Assembly: GCA_945948515.1 (NCBI GenBank)
Contig: CAMFBH010000001.1
Location: forward strand, 124,001-188,000
DNA: 64,000 nucleotides
Source of the DNA: an uncultured Clostridia bacterium
GTDB taxonomy: Bacteria; Bacillota; Clostridia; Oscillospirales; Acutalibacteraceae
Direction: 5' to 3'
This document shows, piece after piece, positions 24,856 through 33,023 of this stretch (the stretch's first letter is position 1; each line of letters begins with the position of its first letter). The notes under the pieces are model-generated. The model was given only the letters and a program-made list of their open reading frames with translations. It was not told the DNA's origin and searched no databases. The position numbers were made by a program, and so were the translations under genes.

Positions 24856-25410
24856 TTGAAAGAAGAAAAAAGCAAAAAATTCAAAACTCTCGATATAGTT
24901 TATATCGGTCTTATGGCGGCGCTTATCGCCGTTTGCGCGTGGATAAGCATTCCGATGACCGTACCGTTTACTCTTCAAACGCTCGGAATTTGCCTTGCGG
25001 CGGGATTACTCGGAGCAAAGAGGGGAACGCTCAGCGTTGTTGCTTATATCGTTTTAGGTTTAATCGGCGTTCCTGTTTTTTCAGGATTTAAGGGCGGTGC
25101 CGGAGTTCTTTTCGGTTCAACAGGGGGCTACATAATCGGATTTATTTTCACCGCGCTCATAGTTGGGCTTGTTGCCGATAAAGCTCCTAAAAAGCTTTGG
25201 GCAATTATTTTGGCAATGCTGCTGGGCGTTGCGGTTTGCTATGTTTTCGGAACTGCTTGGTTTATGGTTGTTTACAACAAGCAGAATACAACAGCGGCAA
25301 GCCTTGCAACAGTTCTCGGCTGGTGTGTAACACCGTTTCTTATTCCCGATGCGGTAAAAATCGCCGTTGCCGCCGTGCTTGTTAACAGGCTGAAAAAATT
25401 TATTAAATAA
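24856..25410 (+). CDS. bioY: Biotin transporter BioY (ECF substrate-binding component)
   Basis: About 184 residues with six hydrophobic helices. BioY markers: Ile-Pro-Met-Thr-Val-Pro-Phe-Thr-Leu-Gln-Thr-Leu-Gly near residue 40, Gly-Val-Pro-Val-Phe-Ser-Gly and Gly-Gly-Tyr-Ile-Ile-Gly-Phe. It binds biotin in the membrane and works with a shared ECF energising module (not in this window) or alone. The open frame begins at ATG 24838, but that leaves a leader of about 8 bases without a ribosome site; TTG 24856 has AAAGGCGTGAT (close to AAGGAGGTGAT) at the right distance, so I prefer it. Regulated by the BirA-type operator upstream. A terminator follows. Confidence 0.93.
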   Translation: MKEEKSKKFKTLDIVYIGLMAALIAVCAWISIPMTVPFTLQTLGICLAAGLLGAKRGTLSVVAYIVLGLIGVPVFSGFKGGAGVLFGSTGGYIIGFIFTALIVGLVADKAPKKLWAIILAMLLGVAVCYVFGTAWFMVVYNKQNTTAASLATVLGWCVTPFLIPDAVKIAVAAVLVNRLKKFIK

Positions 25411-25415
25411 AAAAG

Positions 25416-25442
25416 AAAAGCAATCTCTTCGAGATTGCTTTT
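25416..25442. terminator. Hairpin terminator between bioY and the SDR gene
   Basis: Stem AAAAGCAATCTC / GAGATTGCTTTT with a 3-base loop, followed by TTTTTCGC; the opposite strand also has U-rich flanks. Confidence 0.88.
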
Positions 25443-25470
25443 TTCGCTTTCATACATTATATATAATAAA

Positions 25471-26322
25471 TCAAACTCCGGAATATGCGTTAAATCCGCC
25501 GTCAACGGGAATTGAAACACCGGTAATGAAACCGCTGTATGCCTCGTCGCAAAGGAAGAGGAGGGTTCCGTCGAGCTCGCTTGCTTCGCCAAAGCGTTTC
25601 ATCGGAGTTGCGGCAAGAATTTTTCCCGTTCTCTCTGTGGGAGAGCCGTCCTCGTTCCAAAGAAGAGTTTTGTTCTGCTTAGTTGAGAAGAATCCGGGAG
25701 CTATCGCGTTAACACGAATTCCGACCTCTGCAAAATGAACAGCCATAAACTCTGTAAAGTTTTTAACGGCGGCCTTTGCTGCGGAATAAGCAGGAATTCT
25801 TGTAAGCGGTCTGTAAGCATTCATAGAGGAAACCATAATGATACAGGTGTTCTCTTTTTCTGCCATATCTCTTGCAAAAACCTGAGTCGGAATAAGGGTT
25901 CCGAGGAAATTAAGGTTGAAAACAAAGCTGATTCCGTTTGCATCAAGGTCAAAAAAGGTTTTAATGTTTTCGTCCTTGTTGAAAAGGTCTGCCTTTTCAA
26001 GAGTATCCTTAGTTGTTGTTCCCTTAGGATTGTTTCCGCCTGCACCGTTTAAAAGAATATCGCAGGTGCCGAGCTTCTCATTGATTTCCTCTCGTGCCTT
26101 CTGCATTGATTCAAGCTCGAGAACATTGCATCCGACAGCAATAGCAGTGCCGCCGTTTTGTGTAATTTCATCTGCAACTGCCTGCGCCGCCTCCTTGTTT
26201 AAATCAAGAACAGCAACCTTGCAGCCCTGAGCGGCAAGCGTTTTTGCAAAATCACCGCAGAGCACTCCGCCGCCGCCTGTTACAACTGCAACTCTGCCCT
26301 TAAGATTTTCGTGAACAAACAT
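25471..26322 (-). CDS. SDR oxidoreductase, probable D-fructuronate reductase (UxuB type)
   Basis: 283 residues of the short-chain dehydrogenase family. NAD(P) motif Thr-Gly-Gly-Gly-Gly-Val-Leu-Cys-Gly near residue 16, Asn-Gly-Ala-Gly-Gly near 93, catalytic Ser in Val-Ser-Ser-Met-Asn-Ala-Tyr and Tyr-x3-Lys in Tyr-Ser-Ala-Ala-Lys. The gene follows uxuA by 3 bases on the same strand. In Firmicutes such SDR enzymes next to uxuA replace the classical UxuB and reduce fructuronate to mannonate; this assignment rests on context. Its ribosome site, AGGAAAAA, overlaps the end of uxuA. Ends at the shared hairpin with bioY. Confidence 0.85.
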   Translation of the reverse strand: MFVHENLKGRVAVVTGGGGVLCGDFAKTLAAQGCKVAVLDLNKEAAQAVADEITQNGGTAIAVGCNVLELESMQKAREEINEKLGTCDILLNGAGGNNPKGTTTKDTLEKADLFNKDENIKTFFDLDANGISFVFNLNFLGTLIPTQVFARDMAEKENTCIIMVSSMNAYRPLTRIPAYSAAKAAVKNFTEFMAVHFAEVGIRVNAIAPGFFSTKQNKTLLWNEDGSPTERTGKILAATPMKRFGEASELDGTLLFLCDEAYSGFITGVSIPVDGGFNAYSGV

Positions 26323-26325
26323 AGC

Positions 26326-27396
26326 TTATTTTTCCTTTCTGCTTTTTTCAACTGCTTCCCAAAGTCCGTTGATATAGGAAACACCGAGCGCACGGTCAAA
26401 AAGTCCGTAGCCGGGGCGTGCAACCTCGTCCCAAATCATTCTTCCGTGGTCGGGACGAACATATCCGTCAAAGCCCGCTTCCTGAAGAGCCTTAACAATT
26501 TCGTACATATCGAGTGAACCGCAGTCGGATTCATGAGCCGTTTCATTAAACCACTGATTGTTTATGGAAACATTTCTGAGATGTGCAAAATAAATTCTTC
26601 CCTTTGCGGCCTTAATTATTTCAACAATATCGTTGTTCGGCGAAGCACCGAGAGAGCCCGTGCAAAGAGTTATTCCGTTATATTTGCTCGGAACGGTTTC
26701 AAGGAGGCGAACAATTGCGTCCTTTCCGGTAATAATTCTCGGAAGTCCGAAAATCGGCCACGGCGGATCATCGGGATGAATCGCCATTTTAACATCGCAT
26801 TCCTCGCAAACGGGCATAATTGCTTCAAGAAAATATTTTAGATTGTTCCACAAATCCTCGGCGGTAACATTCTTGTATTTTTCAAAAAGCTCTTTTATTT
26901 CGCCCATTCTTTCGGTTTCCCAGCCGGGCATTGCATAGCCGTTTGAATTATCGTCTATCTCCTTGAACATATCCTCGGGAGATTTTCCCTCAACCTGCTT
27001 ACCGTCATAGCAAAGGCAGGTGGAACCGTCGGGCAGGGGCATATAAAGGTCGGTTCTTGTCCAGTCGAAAACGGGCATAAAGTTATAGCATATAACCTTA
27101 ACGCCGACTTTAGCAAGATTTCTGATTGAGGTTTTGTAGTTTTCAATGTATTTGTCTCTTGTGGGGAGACCTATTTTAATGTCCTCGTGAACATTAACGC
27201 TTTCAATGCATTCCATTGTGAGTCCGGCATCGGAAATCTCCTTTTTCATTTTAAGGACATCCTCTTCCTCCCACGCTTCTCCTGCCGGGAGATAGTGGAG
27301 TGCGGGAACAACGCCGGTAACGCCGGGAATCTGTTTAATTTGGTCAAGCGTAACGGTGTCCTTATCCGATCCGAACCAGCGGAAAGTCATTTGCAT
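26326..27396 (-). CDS. uxuA: Mannonate dehydratase
   Basis: About 356 residues, the usual size. The sequence starts Met-Gln-Met-Thr-Phe-Arg-Trp-Phe-Gly and has the metal and substrate motifs His-Pro-Asp-Asp-Pro-Pro, Cys-Thr-Gly-Ser-Leu-Gly, Phe-Ala-His-Leu-Arg-Asn and Arg-Pro-Asp-His-Gly-Arg. It dehydrates D-mannonate to 2-keto-3-deoxygluconate in glucuronate breakdown. ATG 27396 follows AGGAGGT by 8 bases; the longer frame is not needed. It is the first gene of the uxuA-uxuB-like unit, with a promoter at 27432-27460 at the end of yqfD. KdgK, KdgA and UxaC, needed for the same pathway, are at the far right of the window. Confidence 0.94.
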   Translation of the reverse strand: MQMTFRWFGSDKDTVTLDQIKQIPGVTGVVPALHYLPAGEAWEEEDVLKMKKEISDAGLTMECIESVNVHEDIKIGLPTRDKYIENYKTSIRNLAKVGVKVICYNFMPVFDWTRTDLYMPLPDGSTCLCYDGKQVEGKSPEDMFKEIDDNSNGYAMPGWETERMGEIKELFEKYKNVTAEDLWNNLKYFLEAIMPVCEECDVKMAIHPDDPPWPIFGLPRIITGKDAIVRLLETVPSKYNGITLCTGSLGASPNNDIVEIIKAAKGRIYFAHLRNVSINNQWFNETAHESDCGSLDMYEIVKALQEAGFDGYVRPDHGRMIWDEVARPGYGLFDRALGVSYINGLWEAVEKSRKEK

Positions 27397-27427
27397 GGCA
27401 TTAACCTCCTGTTTTAGTTTACTTCTA

Positions 27428-27460
27428 TTTGATTTTATCACATCAAAACTATGTAATCAA
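27428..27460 (-). promoter_or_regulatory. Promoter of uxuA with an inverted repeat
   Basis: Minus strand TTGATT - 17 bases - TAAAAT (27432-27460). The repeat TTTGAT - 8 bases - ATCAAA (27428-27447) covers the -10 box and may be an operator for a uronate-responsive repressor. The -35 box overlaps the yqfD stop codon. Confidence 0.5.
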
Positions 27461-28653
27461 GGCTCATTTTCCGTTTCAACACCGGAAATTTTATTAATTT
27501 TTTCTATATTCTCTATACAATTAAGGGTTGTGCTTGAAGAGATTCCTTCGGCGGTGATTTCAAGCTTTGTTTTTTCGCTTAGAATTTCATAATCGGAAAG
27601 CTGGGATTTTTTTAGTTGGGCAAGCTTCGTTTTTGCCTGCTTTTTCAAAACATCGTCGGAAACATCCTCATAGCTGTTTGAATATGTGCGAATAACGGTT
27701 GTTTTAATGCCGATTGGAAGAGTTGTTTTGTTTAGCTTGAGATATTTAAATGAGTCGCTTTTTTCAACATTCACTCCTGTTTTTTGAGGAAGGTAAAGTG
27801 GAATTTCCAAGCCGAAAAGAAGAAAGGCTTTAACGCTTTTTTTACTTTCGGTTTTTTTAATGCTCTGCGTTCTTTTAATTGTGAAATCTATTTTTTCAAC
27901 GCATTTTGCAAGAACCTCTCCGTTTGCGCTTACAAAGTGATTCTTTTTGTCCACCTCGGAATAATAAATACCCGAAATAAGCAAATCGCCCTGCGTAACG
28001 GCATCGCCAACATTAACGCATTGCCATCCTTTTTTTGCAGAAACCTTAACTATAATTCCGTCCTTGCGCGCAGTAACATTTGAAGCCGCGCTGTCGTTAT
28101 TTATTTCCGGCTTAGGAGTAGCCTCCGAAATTTCAATAACCGCACGGCTGCCGTAGCGGTTTATATGCACCCAGGCAATTTCGTCAAACTGTGAAAGCAT
28201 TGAAAATTCAAGGTTATCCCTGTTAATATTTTTCCATCGAACACCGCTTTTAAACCCGTTTGCATTAAGATAAGAAATAATTTGAGCGCTTGACAGATTT
28301 TCACAGCCCGTAACCTCAATATTCCAAATAAAGCTACTTAAAAAAGAAAGAAGAAAAACAAAAATAAACGCGCCTATTGCAAGCCCCGTTCTTTTTCTGA
28401 ATTTTCCGGTTGCAAAAACAAGACCGTGCTTTTTGATTATTTTTATTGTTCCGCCGTGCCGAAGCGCAACAGCGTGAAGCCTTCTGTAGCTTCGCGAGGA
28501 TGCTTTTCCGAACAGCTTATCTCCCTGTTTTTCCAGCGAATATATTTTAATTCCTTTTTCATGGGCTTCGTTAATGAATCCCTCGCAAAAGCCCGCTTCA
28601 AAGCAAAATTCAACATAGCCGGAAAGCCATCTGAAAAATCTTAGTAAAATCAA
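27457..28653 (-). CDS. yqfD: Sporulation protein YqfD
   Basis: 398 residues. An N-terminal soluble part with Arg-Leu-His-Ala-Val-Ala-Leu-Arg-His-Gly-Gly is followed by one membrane helix (about residues 90-112) and an outside domain with Ile-Glu-Val-Thr-Gly-Cys-Glu-Asn-Leu, Trp-Val-His-Ile-Asn-Arg-Tyr-Gly and Gly-Asp-Ala-Val-Thr-Gln-Gly-Asp-Leu-Leu-Ile-Ser-Gly, the YqfD/SpoIV-like pattern. Expected in the mother cell during sporulation; molecular role unknown. The start overlaps the yqfC stop by 4 bases. The usual next gene phoH is missing here; uxuA follows instead. Confidence 0.9.
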   Translation of the reverse strand: MILLRFFRWLSGYVEFCFEAGFCEGFINEAHEKGIKIYSLEKQGDKLFGKASSRSYRRLHAVALRHGGTIKIIKKHGLVFATGKFRKRTGLAIGAFIFVFLLSFLSSFIWNIEVTGCENLSSAQIISYLNANGFKSGVRWKNINRDNLEFSMLSQFDEIAWVHINRYGSRAVIEISEATPKPEINNDSAASNVTARKDGIIVKVSAKKGWQCVNVGDAVTQGDLLISGIYYSEVDKKNHFVSANGEVLAKCVEKIDFTIKRTQSIKKTESKKSVKAFLLFGLEIPLYLPQKTGVNVEKSDSFKYLKLNKTTLPIGIKTTVIRTYSNSYEDVSDDVLKKQAKTKLAQLKKSQLSDYEILSEKTKLEITAEGISSSTTLNCIENIEKINKISGVETENEP

Positions 28654-28925
28654 TTTGAAAACTCCATACTCATAATAAGACCTTCAACGATTGCGCCCTC
28701 GCGCGTTAACGAATTAATAACAAGATTGCTGCCGTGAAAGGTAACGATCTGACTTCCGAGATTGATTTTAATTTTTTCGCTTGTGTATTCAAGTATTCCG
28801 TTTAAACCGTCAACAAGGCATTCGCTGTTTCCCGTAATTTCAACATGACCCTTGCCCGTTAAAGCGTGCTCCGGAAAATCAAGCTCCTTTGCAAGTCTGA
28901 ATTTTGAGCTTCTTTTCTTTTTCAT
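28650..28925 (-). CDS. yqfC: Sporulation protein YqfC (YabP/YqfC family)
   Basis: 91 residues. It has the family core Ile-Thr-Gly-Asn-Ser-Glu-Cys-Leu-Val-Asp-Gly-Leu-Asn-Gly-Ile-Leu-Glu-Tyr and a final Glu-Gly-Leu-Ile-Met-Ser-Met-Glu-Phe. The start at 28925 has AAGGGG upstream; a longer frame exists without a ribosome site. It sits directly before yqfD with a 4-base overlap, the pairing found in spore formers. Divergent from ylbJ across about 70 bases; no clear sigma-E promoter could be assigned. Confidence 0.9.
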   Translation of the reverse strand: MKKKRSSKFRLAKELDFPEHALTGKGHVEITGNSECLVDGLNGILEYTSEKIKINLGSQIVTFHGSNLVINSLTREGAIVEGLIMSMEFSN

Positions 28926-28997
28926 ATTAACGCCCCTTAAAAATATTTTTTGCGTGTTTATCACTAAAATATATGAATATAATTTAACGGTGATAAC

Positions 28998-30032
28998 ATG
29001 AAAAATGCCCGTGATTATTTACAGCTCATATTTTTCCTTTTTTGTGCATTTGCTCTGTCATTTTTTTCCGAAAGCGCAAAAAGCGGAGCGCAAACAGGTC
29101 TTAAAATGTTTTTGGATATTATTTTGCCGTCGCTTCTTCCGATGCTTATAATTTTTAAAACGGCAATCAAAACAAGAGCCTCTGTTGCAGTCGGAAAGCT
29201 TCTTTCGCCGATAGCTCAAAAGGCTCTGCGTCTTCCCGAAGCAAGCGCAAGCGCACTTCTTTTCGGTGCGCTCGGCGGATATCCCTGCACTGCCGTGCTG
29301 ACAGAGGAGCTTTTTGAAAAAGGCGAGCTTTCAAGAGAAGAGGCTCAAAGAATACTGATGTTTAACATAAACGGGGGAGTTGCGTTTATTGTGAGCGCAG
29401 TCGGTTCATTCACCCTGAGAAGCACGGCATTCGGCTTCATTCTCTGGTTGTCAATAGCGCTTTCATCTTTCGTGCTCGGAATATTTCTTTCAATCGGAAA
29501 AGAAAAAATCACTTCAAAAAGTATTATTCTTTTTGAATCCAAGCCATTAAACGACGCGCTCTGCGAGGCGGTTGAGGAGGCGGTAAGAAGCGTTATGCTG
29601 ATTTGCGCCTATGTTGTTTTTTTCTGTGCGTTTTTTAAAATATTCCAAGAGCTTTTCGCTTTTTCCAATTCGCTTTTTGCTTTTTTTGAGGTTACGGCTT
29701 CGCTTTGCTCAAAAAACAGCTTTTCACTACCTGAAACAGCGTTCTTTTTAGCGTTTTCGGGCTTCTGTGTTCATTTGCAAATTATGGGAATTTCAAAAAA
29801 AATAAAGCCGAATTATGCACGCTTTCTCCTTTTCAGAGTAATTCACGGCGTTCTTTCGGCTTTATTCTGCTACGGTATTTCCTGTGTTTTCCATATTGAG
29901 CGCGAGGTTTTTTCAAACGCGCAAAATCCTGTTTTCGAGCCCTCGGTTAACGGAGCGGCTCTCTCGTTTCTGCTTGTTATAGGCTGCTTTGTTTTTTTGT
30001 TTGATGTTGAACGGCGCAGAAAAGCGGCTTAA
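28998..30032 (+). CDS. Sporulation integral membrane protein YlbJ-like (Gate domain)
   Basis: 344 residues with about eight membrane helices. The N-terminal half has a nucleoside-recognition (Gate) pattern with Leu-Pro-Ser-Leu-Leu-Pro-Met near residue 45, Gly-Ala-Leu-Gly-Gly-Tyr-Pro near 92 and Asn-Ile-Asn-Gly-Gly-Val-Ala-Phe-Ile near 123, typical of YlbJ. Length is somewhat below the roughly 400 residues of Bacillus YlbJ. Neighbouring sporulation genes on the other strand support the assignment. Substrate unknown. It ends converging with sleB, the two genes overlapping by 4 bases. Confidence 0.82.
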   Translation: MKNARDYLQLIFFLFCAFALSFFSESAKSGAQTGLKMFLDIILPSLLPMLIIFKTAIKTRASVAVGKLLSPIAQKALRLPEASASALLFGALGGYPCTAVLTEELFEKGELSREEAQRILMFNINGGVAFIVSAVGSFTLRSTAFGFILWLSIALSSFVLGIFLSIGKEKITSKSIILFESKPLNDALCEAVEEAVRSVMLICAYVVFFCAFFKIFQELFAFSNSLFAFFEVTASLCSKNSFSLPETAFFLAFSGFCVHLQIMGISKKIKPNYARFLLFRVIHGVLSALFCYGISCVFHIEREVFSNAQNPVFEPSVNGAALSFLLVIGCFVFLFDVERRRKAA

Positions 30033-30730
30033 ATACAGAATTTGTGATTACCTATTGTTTTAATAACCGTTCTTGAATGCATGAATGCATCGCTTGTTTT
30101 TGCGGCGTTGAAATAGTAAACCGCGCCGCCGCTCGGGTCCCAGCCGTTAATAGCGTCAATCGCGGCACGCTTAGAGGTTTCGGCAACGGGCTGATACCAG
30201 TTTGAATCGTTAACACAGCTGAATGCGCCGTTTTGATAAACAACTCCGCTTATCGTGTCGGGAAAAGAGGGATGCGCTACACGGTTAAGAATAACCGCGC
30301 CGACCGCAACCTGACCTTCATAGCTTTCTCCGCGCGCCTCTGCGCTGATTACCTTTGCAAGAAGCTCAACATCGCCGTTTGAATAAGCGGTGTTGTAATC
30401 CTGCTGATTTCCGAGCCCCATATAAAGAAGCGTTTTTGAGCCTGCAATTCCGTCGGCGGTTATTCCAACCGATTTTTGAAATGAGGTTACCGCGTTTTTG
30501 GTTTGTGTTCCGTAAACACCGTCCTGAGCCCCCGAATAAAAGCCGAGTGAGGCAAGCTTTTTTTGAATTTGACGAACCTCGTTACCCGTTGAGCCGTATC
30601 TTGAAAGCACCGATGATGTGCTTTTTTGCGAAACAGCATATATTGTGTATCCGCCGATAGCGCCTGCGGCGGCAACCGCAAGGCATAAAAAGAAAATAAT
30701 GTTGTTTCTGATTGCTTTATAAACTGTCAT
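30029..30730 (-). CDS. sleB: Spore cortex-lytic enzyme, SleB-like hydrolase
   Basis: 233 residues. An N-terminal signal/anchor helix (about residues 12-34), a peptidoglycan-binding repeat (Val-Arg-Gln-Ile-Gln-Lys-Lys-Leu to Gly-Ser-Lys-Thr-Leu, about 50-105) and a C-terminal hydrolase_2 domain with Ile-Ser-Ala-Glu-Ala-Arg-Gly-Glu (catalytic Glu), Gly-Gln-Val-Ala-Val-Gly-Ala-Val and Tyr-Tyr-Phe-Asn. SleB-type lytic transglycosylases degrade cortex muramic lactam peptidoglycan at germination. The ATG at 30730 follows AAGGTGG; a GTG three codons earlier has no ribosome site. Its usual partner ypeB is not adjacent; a small unknown gene is there instead. Confidence 0.9.
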   Translation of the reverse strand: MTVYKAIRNNIIFFLCLAVAAAGAIGGYTIYAVSQKSTSSVLSRYGSTGNEVRQIQKKLASLGFYSGAQDGVYGTQTKNAVTSFQKSVGITADGIAGSKTLLYMGLGNQQDYNTAYSNGDVELLAKVISAEARGESYEGQVAVGAVILNRVAHPSFPDTISGVVYQNGAFSCVNDSNWYQPVAETSKRAAIDAINGWDPSGGAVYYFNAAKTSDAFMHSRTVIKTIGNHKFCI

Positions 30731-30749
30731 TTTTTCCACCTTCGCAAAC

Positions 30750-31016
30750 TTAGAAAATTGTGTTCATAATAAAAACCGCTCCGGCTCCCGCCGAAAGACT
30801 TAACAGGCATCTTGCAATAATGCCGATGATTTCTTTTTTAGGTCTTTTGGTTTTCGGAGGCTTTTGAACGGACTGAGAAAACTTTTCCGCCTCGCTTTTC
30901 AAAAATTGAGCGTTTTCCGATTTATATTCGGGCTTAACATAAAAAACGATGCGTTCAAAATAGGGGTTTTCAGTGTTTACAACCTCTAAAACCTGCCTGT
31001 TTACGCCCTTTATCAT
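30750..31016 (-). CDS. Small hypothetical protein with C-terminal membrane helix
   Basis: About 88 residues. The N-terminal half looks soluble (Val-Leu-Glu-Val-Val-Asn-Thr-Glu-Asn-Pro-Tyr-Phe-Glu-Arg), the middle is basic and Pro/Lys-rich, and the last 22 residues form one hydrophobic helix (Ile-Ile-Gly-Ile-Ile-Ala-Arg-Cys-Leu-Leu). I do not recognise it. ATG 31016 is given as start; a TTG at 31022 is closer to the AAGGAA site and may be the true one. It lies 19 bases upstream of sleB on the same strand and is probably cotranscribed, so a link to spores is possible but unproven. Confidence 0.6.
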   Translation of the reverse strand: MIKGVNRQVLEVVNTENPYFERIVFYVKPEYKSENAQFLKSEAEKFSQSVQKPPKTKRPKKEIIGIIARCLLSLSAGAGAVFIMNTIF

Positions 31017-31417
31017 TTGCAATTTATTCCTTTCTTTTTTCTTGTTTTATTGTTGGAAGATAAGAGCTGAATTATCCACATACATTTTTTGTTATTTTTG
31101 TGAAAAATGGCATAAAAATTTTCCTTGACAAGAGGTTTAAATTACCAAATGTATAACCAAAAACGACTTTTTCTGTTGCGGAAAACTCTGTGGAAAATGT
31201 TCAAAACTATGCTTAAAATGCGTAAAATTCAGCATTTTTTGCTGTTGAAAAGTTTATTTGACCGAACTTTTTCTGAGTTTTCATAAAATTACACATAGTT
31301 TTCAACATTTTGGCAAGTTAAAATTCGGTTACAATTTTTTTGTCTATTTTGTATATTTCCCTTTTTATTTTACAAATTTCGTGATATAATCAATTTACTG
31401 AAAAGAGGGTGAAAAAA
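31017..31417. other. AT-rich intergenic region with DnaA-box-like motifs
   Basis: About 400 bases without a gene, between divergently transcribed units. It holds a perfect DnaA box TTATCCACA (31072-31080), TTTTCCACA on the minus strand (31189-31197), TTTTCCGCA (31177-31185) and TTTTTCACA (31099-31107). T-rich and A-rich runs dominate the rest. It could be part of oriC, a DnaA-titrating cluster or chance. The ogg promoter must also lie here; no clear -35/-10 pair was found. Confidence 0.45.
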
Positions 31418-32251
31418 GTGAACAATTTTATCGTTGAAAGCATAAGCTCGGACCTTCATATTTCAGGTGTAAAATGCTTCAATCTTGCTCTCAGTCTTGA
31501 CTGCGGACAGGCTTTTCGCTGGGAGGAGCAGAGCGACGGCTCTTTTTCGGGAGTTGCCTTCGGAAAGCACCTGAATATTTTGCAAAAAGGCGAGCTTTTG
31601 ATTTTTAAAAACACCTCGAAAGAGGATTTTGAAAGCCTTTGGCTTCATTATTTTGCCCTTGATACCGATTATGAAGAAATCTGCAAAAGAATTTCTCAGG
31701 ATTCCTACATTGCTCCCGCGGTTGAAAAATTCTACGGCATAAGAGTTTTAAATCAGGAGCCGTGGGAAACGCTGGTGTCCTTTGTTATCAGCCAGCAAAA
31801 TAATATTAAAAGAATCAAATTAATAATAAACCGCCTGTGCACAAGATATGGTGTTTGCATAGACGGCGAAAATTATACCTTTCCCGATGCAAACACGCTT
31901 TCAAAGCTGAGCGTAAGTGATTTTGAAGAACTCGGCACGGGATACCGCGCAAAGTACCTTGAACGCCTCGCAAAGGGAGTTGCCTCGGGAGAAATCTCTT
32001 TGGAAAAAATTAAAGCCCTTTCACTTGAAGAAGCAAGAAAAGAGCTTTTGAAAATTTACGGAGTGGGTGAAAAGGTTGCAAACTGCGCGCTCCTTTTCGG
32101 CTTTGAGTTTTACGGAGCGTTTCCCGTTGATGTTTGGATGAAGCGAGTTATGAAGAATTATCCCAACGGCTTGCCTGAATGCTTTTCGGGAGTTGAGGGA
32201 ATTGCCCAACAGTATCTTTTTCACTATCAAAGAACGGATGTTAAGGAATGA
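31418..32251 (+). CDS. ogg: 8-oxoguanine DNA glycosylase family protein
   Basis: 277 residues from GTG 31418; a GTG three codons earlier lies inside the AGAGGGTGA ribosome site and is unlikely. An OGG_N-type domain (Leu-Asp-Cys-Gly-Gln-Ala-Phe-Arg-Trp near residue 30) is followed by the helix-hairpin-helix glycosylase core: Phe-Val-Ile-Ser-Gln-Gln-Asn, then Tyr-Gly-Val-Gly-Glu-Lys-Val-Ala-Asn-Cys with the catalytic Lys, and Pro-Val-Asp-Val-Trp-Met with the catalytic Asp. These residues match OGG1 (Lys-249, Asp-268), so it is expected to excise 8-oxoguanine with lyase activity. It overlaps rsmE by 4 bases. Confidence 0.88.
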   Translation: MNNFIVESISSDLHISGVKCFNLALSLDCGQAFRWEEQSDGSFSGVAFGKHLNILQKGELLIFKNTSKEDFESLWLHYFALDTDYEEICKRISQDSYIAPAVEKFYGIRVLNQEPWETLVSFVISQQNNIKRIKLIINRLCTRYGVCIDGENYTFPDANTLSKLSVSDFEELGTGYRAKYLERLAKGVASGEISLEKIKALSLEEARKELLKIYGVGEKVANCALLFGFEFYGAFPVDVWMKRVMKNYPNGLPECFSGVEGIAQQYLFHYQRTDVKE

Positions 32252-32970
32252 AAAAAGTTTTTGTTGATTTTGTGCCCGAGGGCGAATTTGAGCTCGGGAG
32301 GGAGCAGAGCCGTCATTTAATTAAAAGCCTGCGCATGAAAAAGGGCGACACAGTTACCGTTTGCGCCGGCGACGGATTTGATTACGGATGTATTATTAAG
32401 GATTCTTCAAAGGAAACTGCTGTTTTGGAGGTTTGCTACCGTCAGGCGTGCGGCAGCGAGCCGTCGGTTTTCGTAACGGTTTATCAGGGCGTTGCAAAAG
32501 GCGATAAGGCAGAGGATGTTATTCAAAAATGCACGGAGCTCGGCGCATCCGCCTTTGTTAATGTTCTGTGTGCAAGAAGCATAAGCCGTCCCGATGAAAA
32601 AACAGCCGCAAAAAAGCTTGAGCGCTATAAAAAAATTGCTCTTGAAGCGGCTCAGCAGAGCGGCAGAGGCATAATTCCCGAGGTGCGCTCAATGACAAGC
32701 CTTGAAAACGCTTTAAAGAATTCAAGCGGAGAATTAAAAATTATTTTTTATGAAAACGGCGGAGAAAAGCTCTCGGATATAATAAATGATAAAAATATTA
32801 AAAGCATTGATATTTTTATAGGTCCGGAGGGCGGCTTCGAGGAGAGCGAGGTTCAAAGGGTTTTGGATGCAGGAGGAAAATGTGCAACTCTCGGTCCTCG
32901 AATTTTGAGAACGCAAACCGCACCCGTTGCCGCGTGCAGCGCAATAATGCTTTTAACCGATAATATGTAG
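32248..32970 (+). CDS. rsmE: 16S rRNA (uracil-N3) methyltransferase RsmE
   Basis: 240 residues. N-terminal PUA-like part with Ser-Arg-His-Leu-Ile-Lys-Ser-Leu-Arg; SPOUT domain with Thr-Glu-Leu-Gly-Ala-Ser, Ala-Ala-Gln-Gln-Ser-Gly-Arg, Ile-Gly-Pro-Glu-Gly-Gly-Phe and Leu-Gly-Pro-Arg-Ile-Leu-Arg-Thr-Gln-Thr-Ala-Pro, the knot that binds Ado-Met. It methylates U1498 of 16S rRNA. It follows the glycosylase with a 4-base overlap and ends before the shared hairpin with gyrA. Confidence 0.95.
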   Translation: MKKVFVDFVPEGEFELGREQSRHLIKSLRMKKGDTVTVCAGDGFDYGCIIKDSSKETAVLEVCYRQACGSEPSVFVTVYQGVAKGDKAEDVIQKCTELGASAFVNVLCARSISRPDEKTAAKKLERYKKIALEAAQQSGRGIIPEVRSMTSLENALKNSSGELKIIFYENGGEKLSDIINDKNIKSIDIFIGPEGGFEESEVQRVLDAGGKCATLGPRILRTQTAPVAACSAIMLLTDNM

Positions 32971-32979
32971 GCAAAGAAT

Positions 32980-33008
32980 AAAGGCTTGAACAAAATGTTC
33001 AAGCCTTT
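32980..33008. terminator. Bidirectional terminator between rsmE and gyrA
   Basis: A 13-bp stem AAAGGCTTGAACA / TGTTCAAGCCTTT with a 3-base loop and U-rich flanks on both strands. Confidence 0.9.
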
Positions 33009-33023
33009 TAATATTGCGATTTT

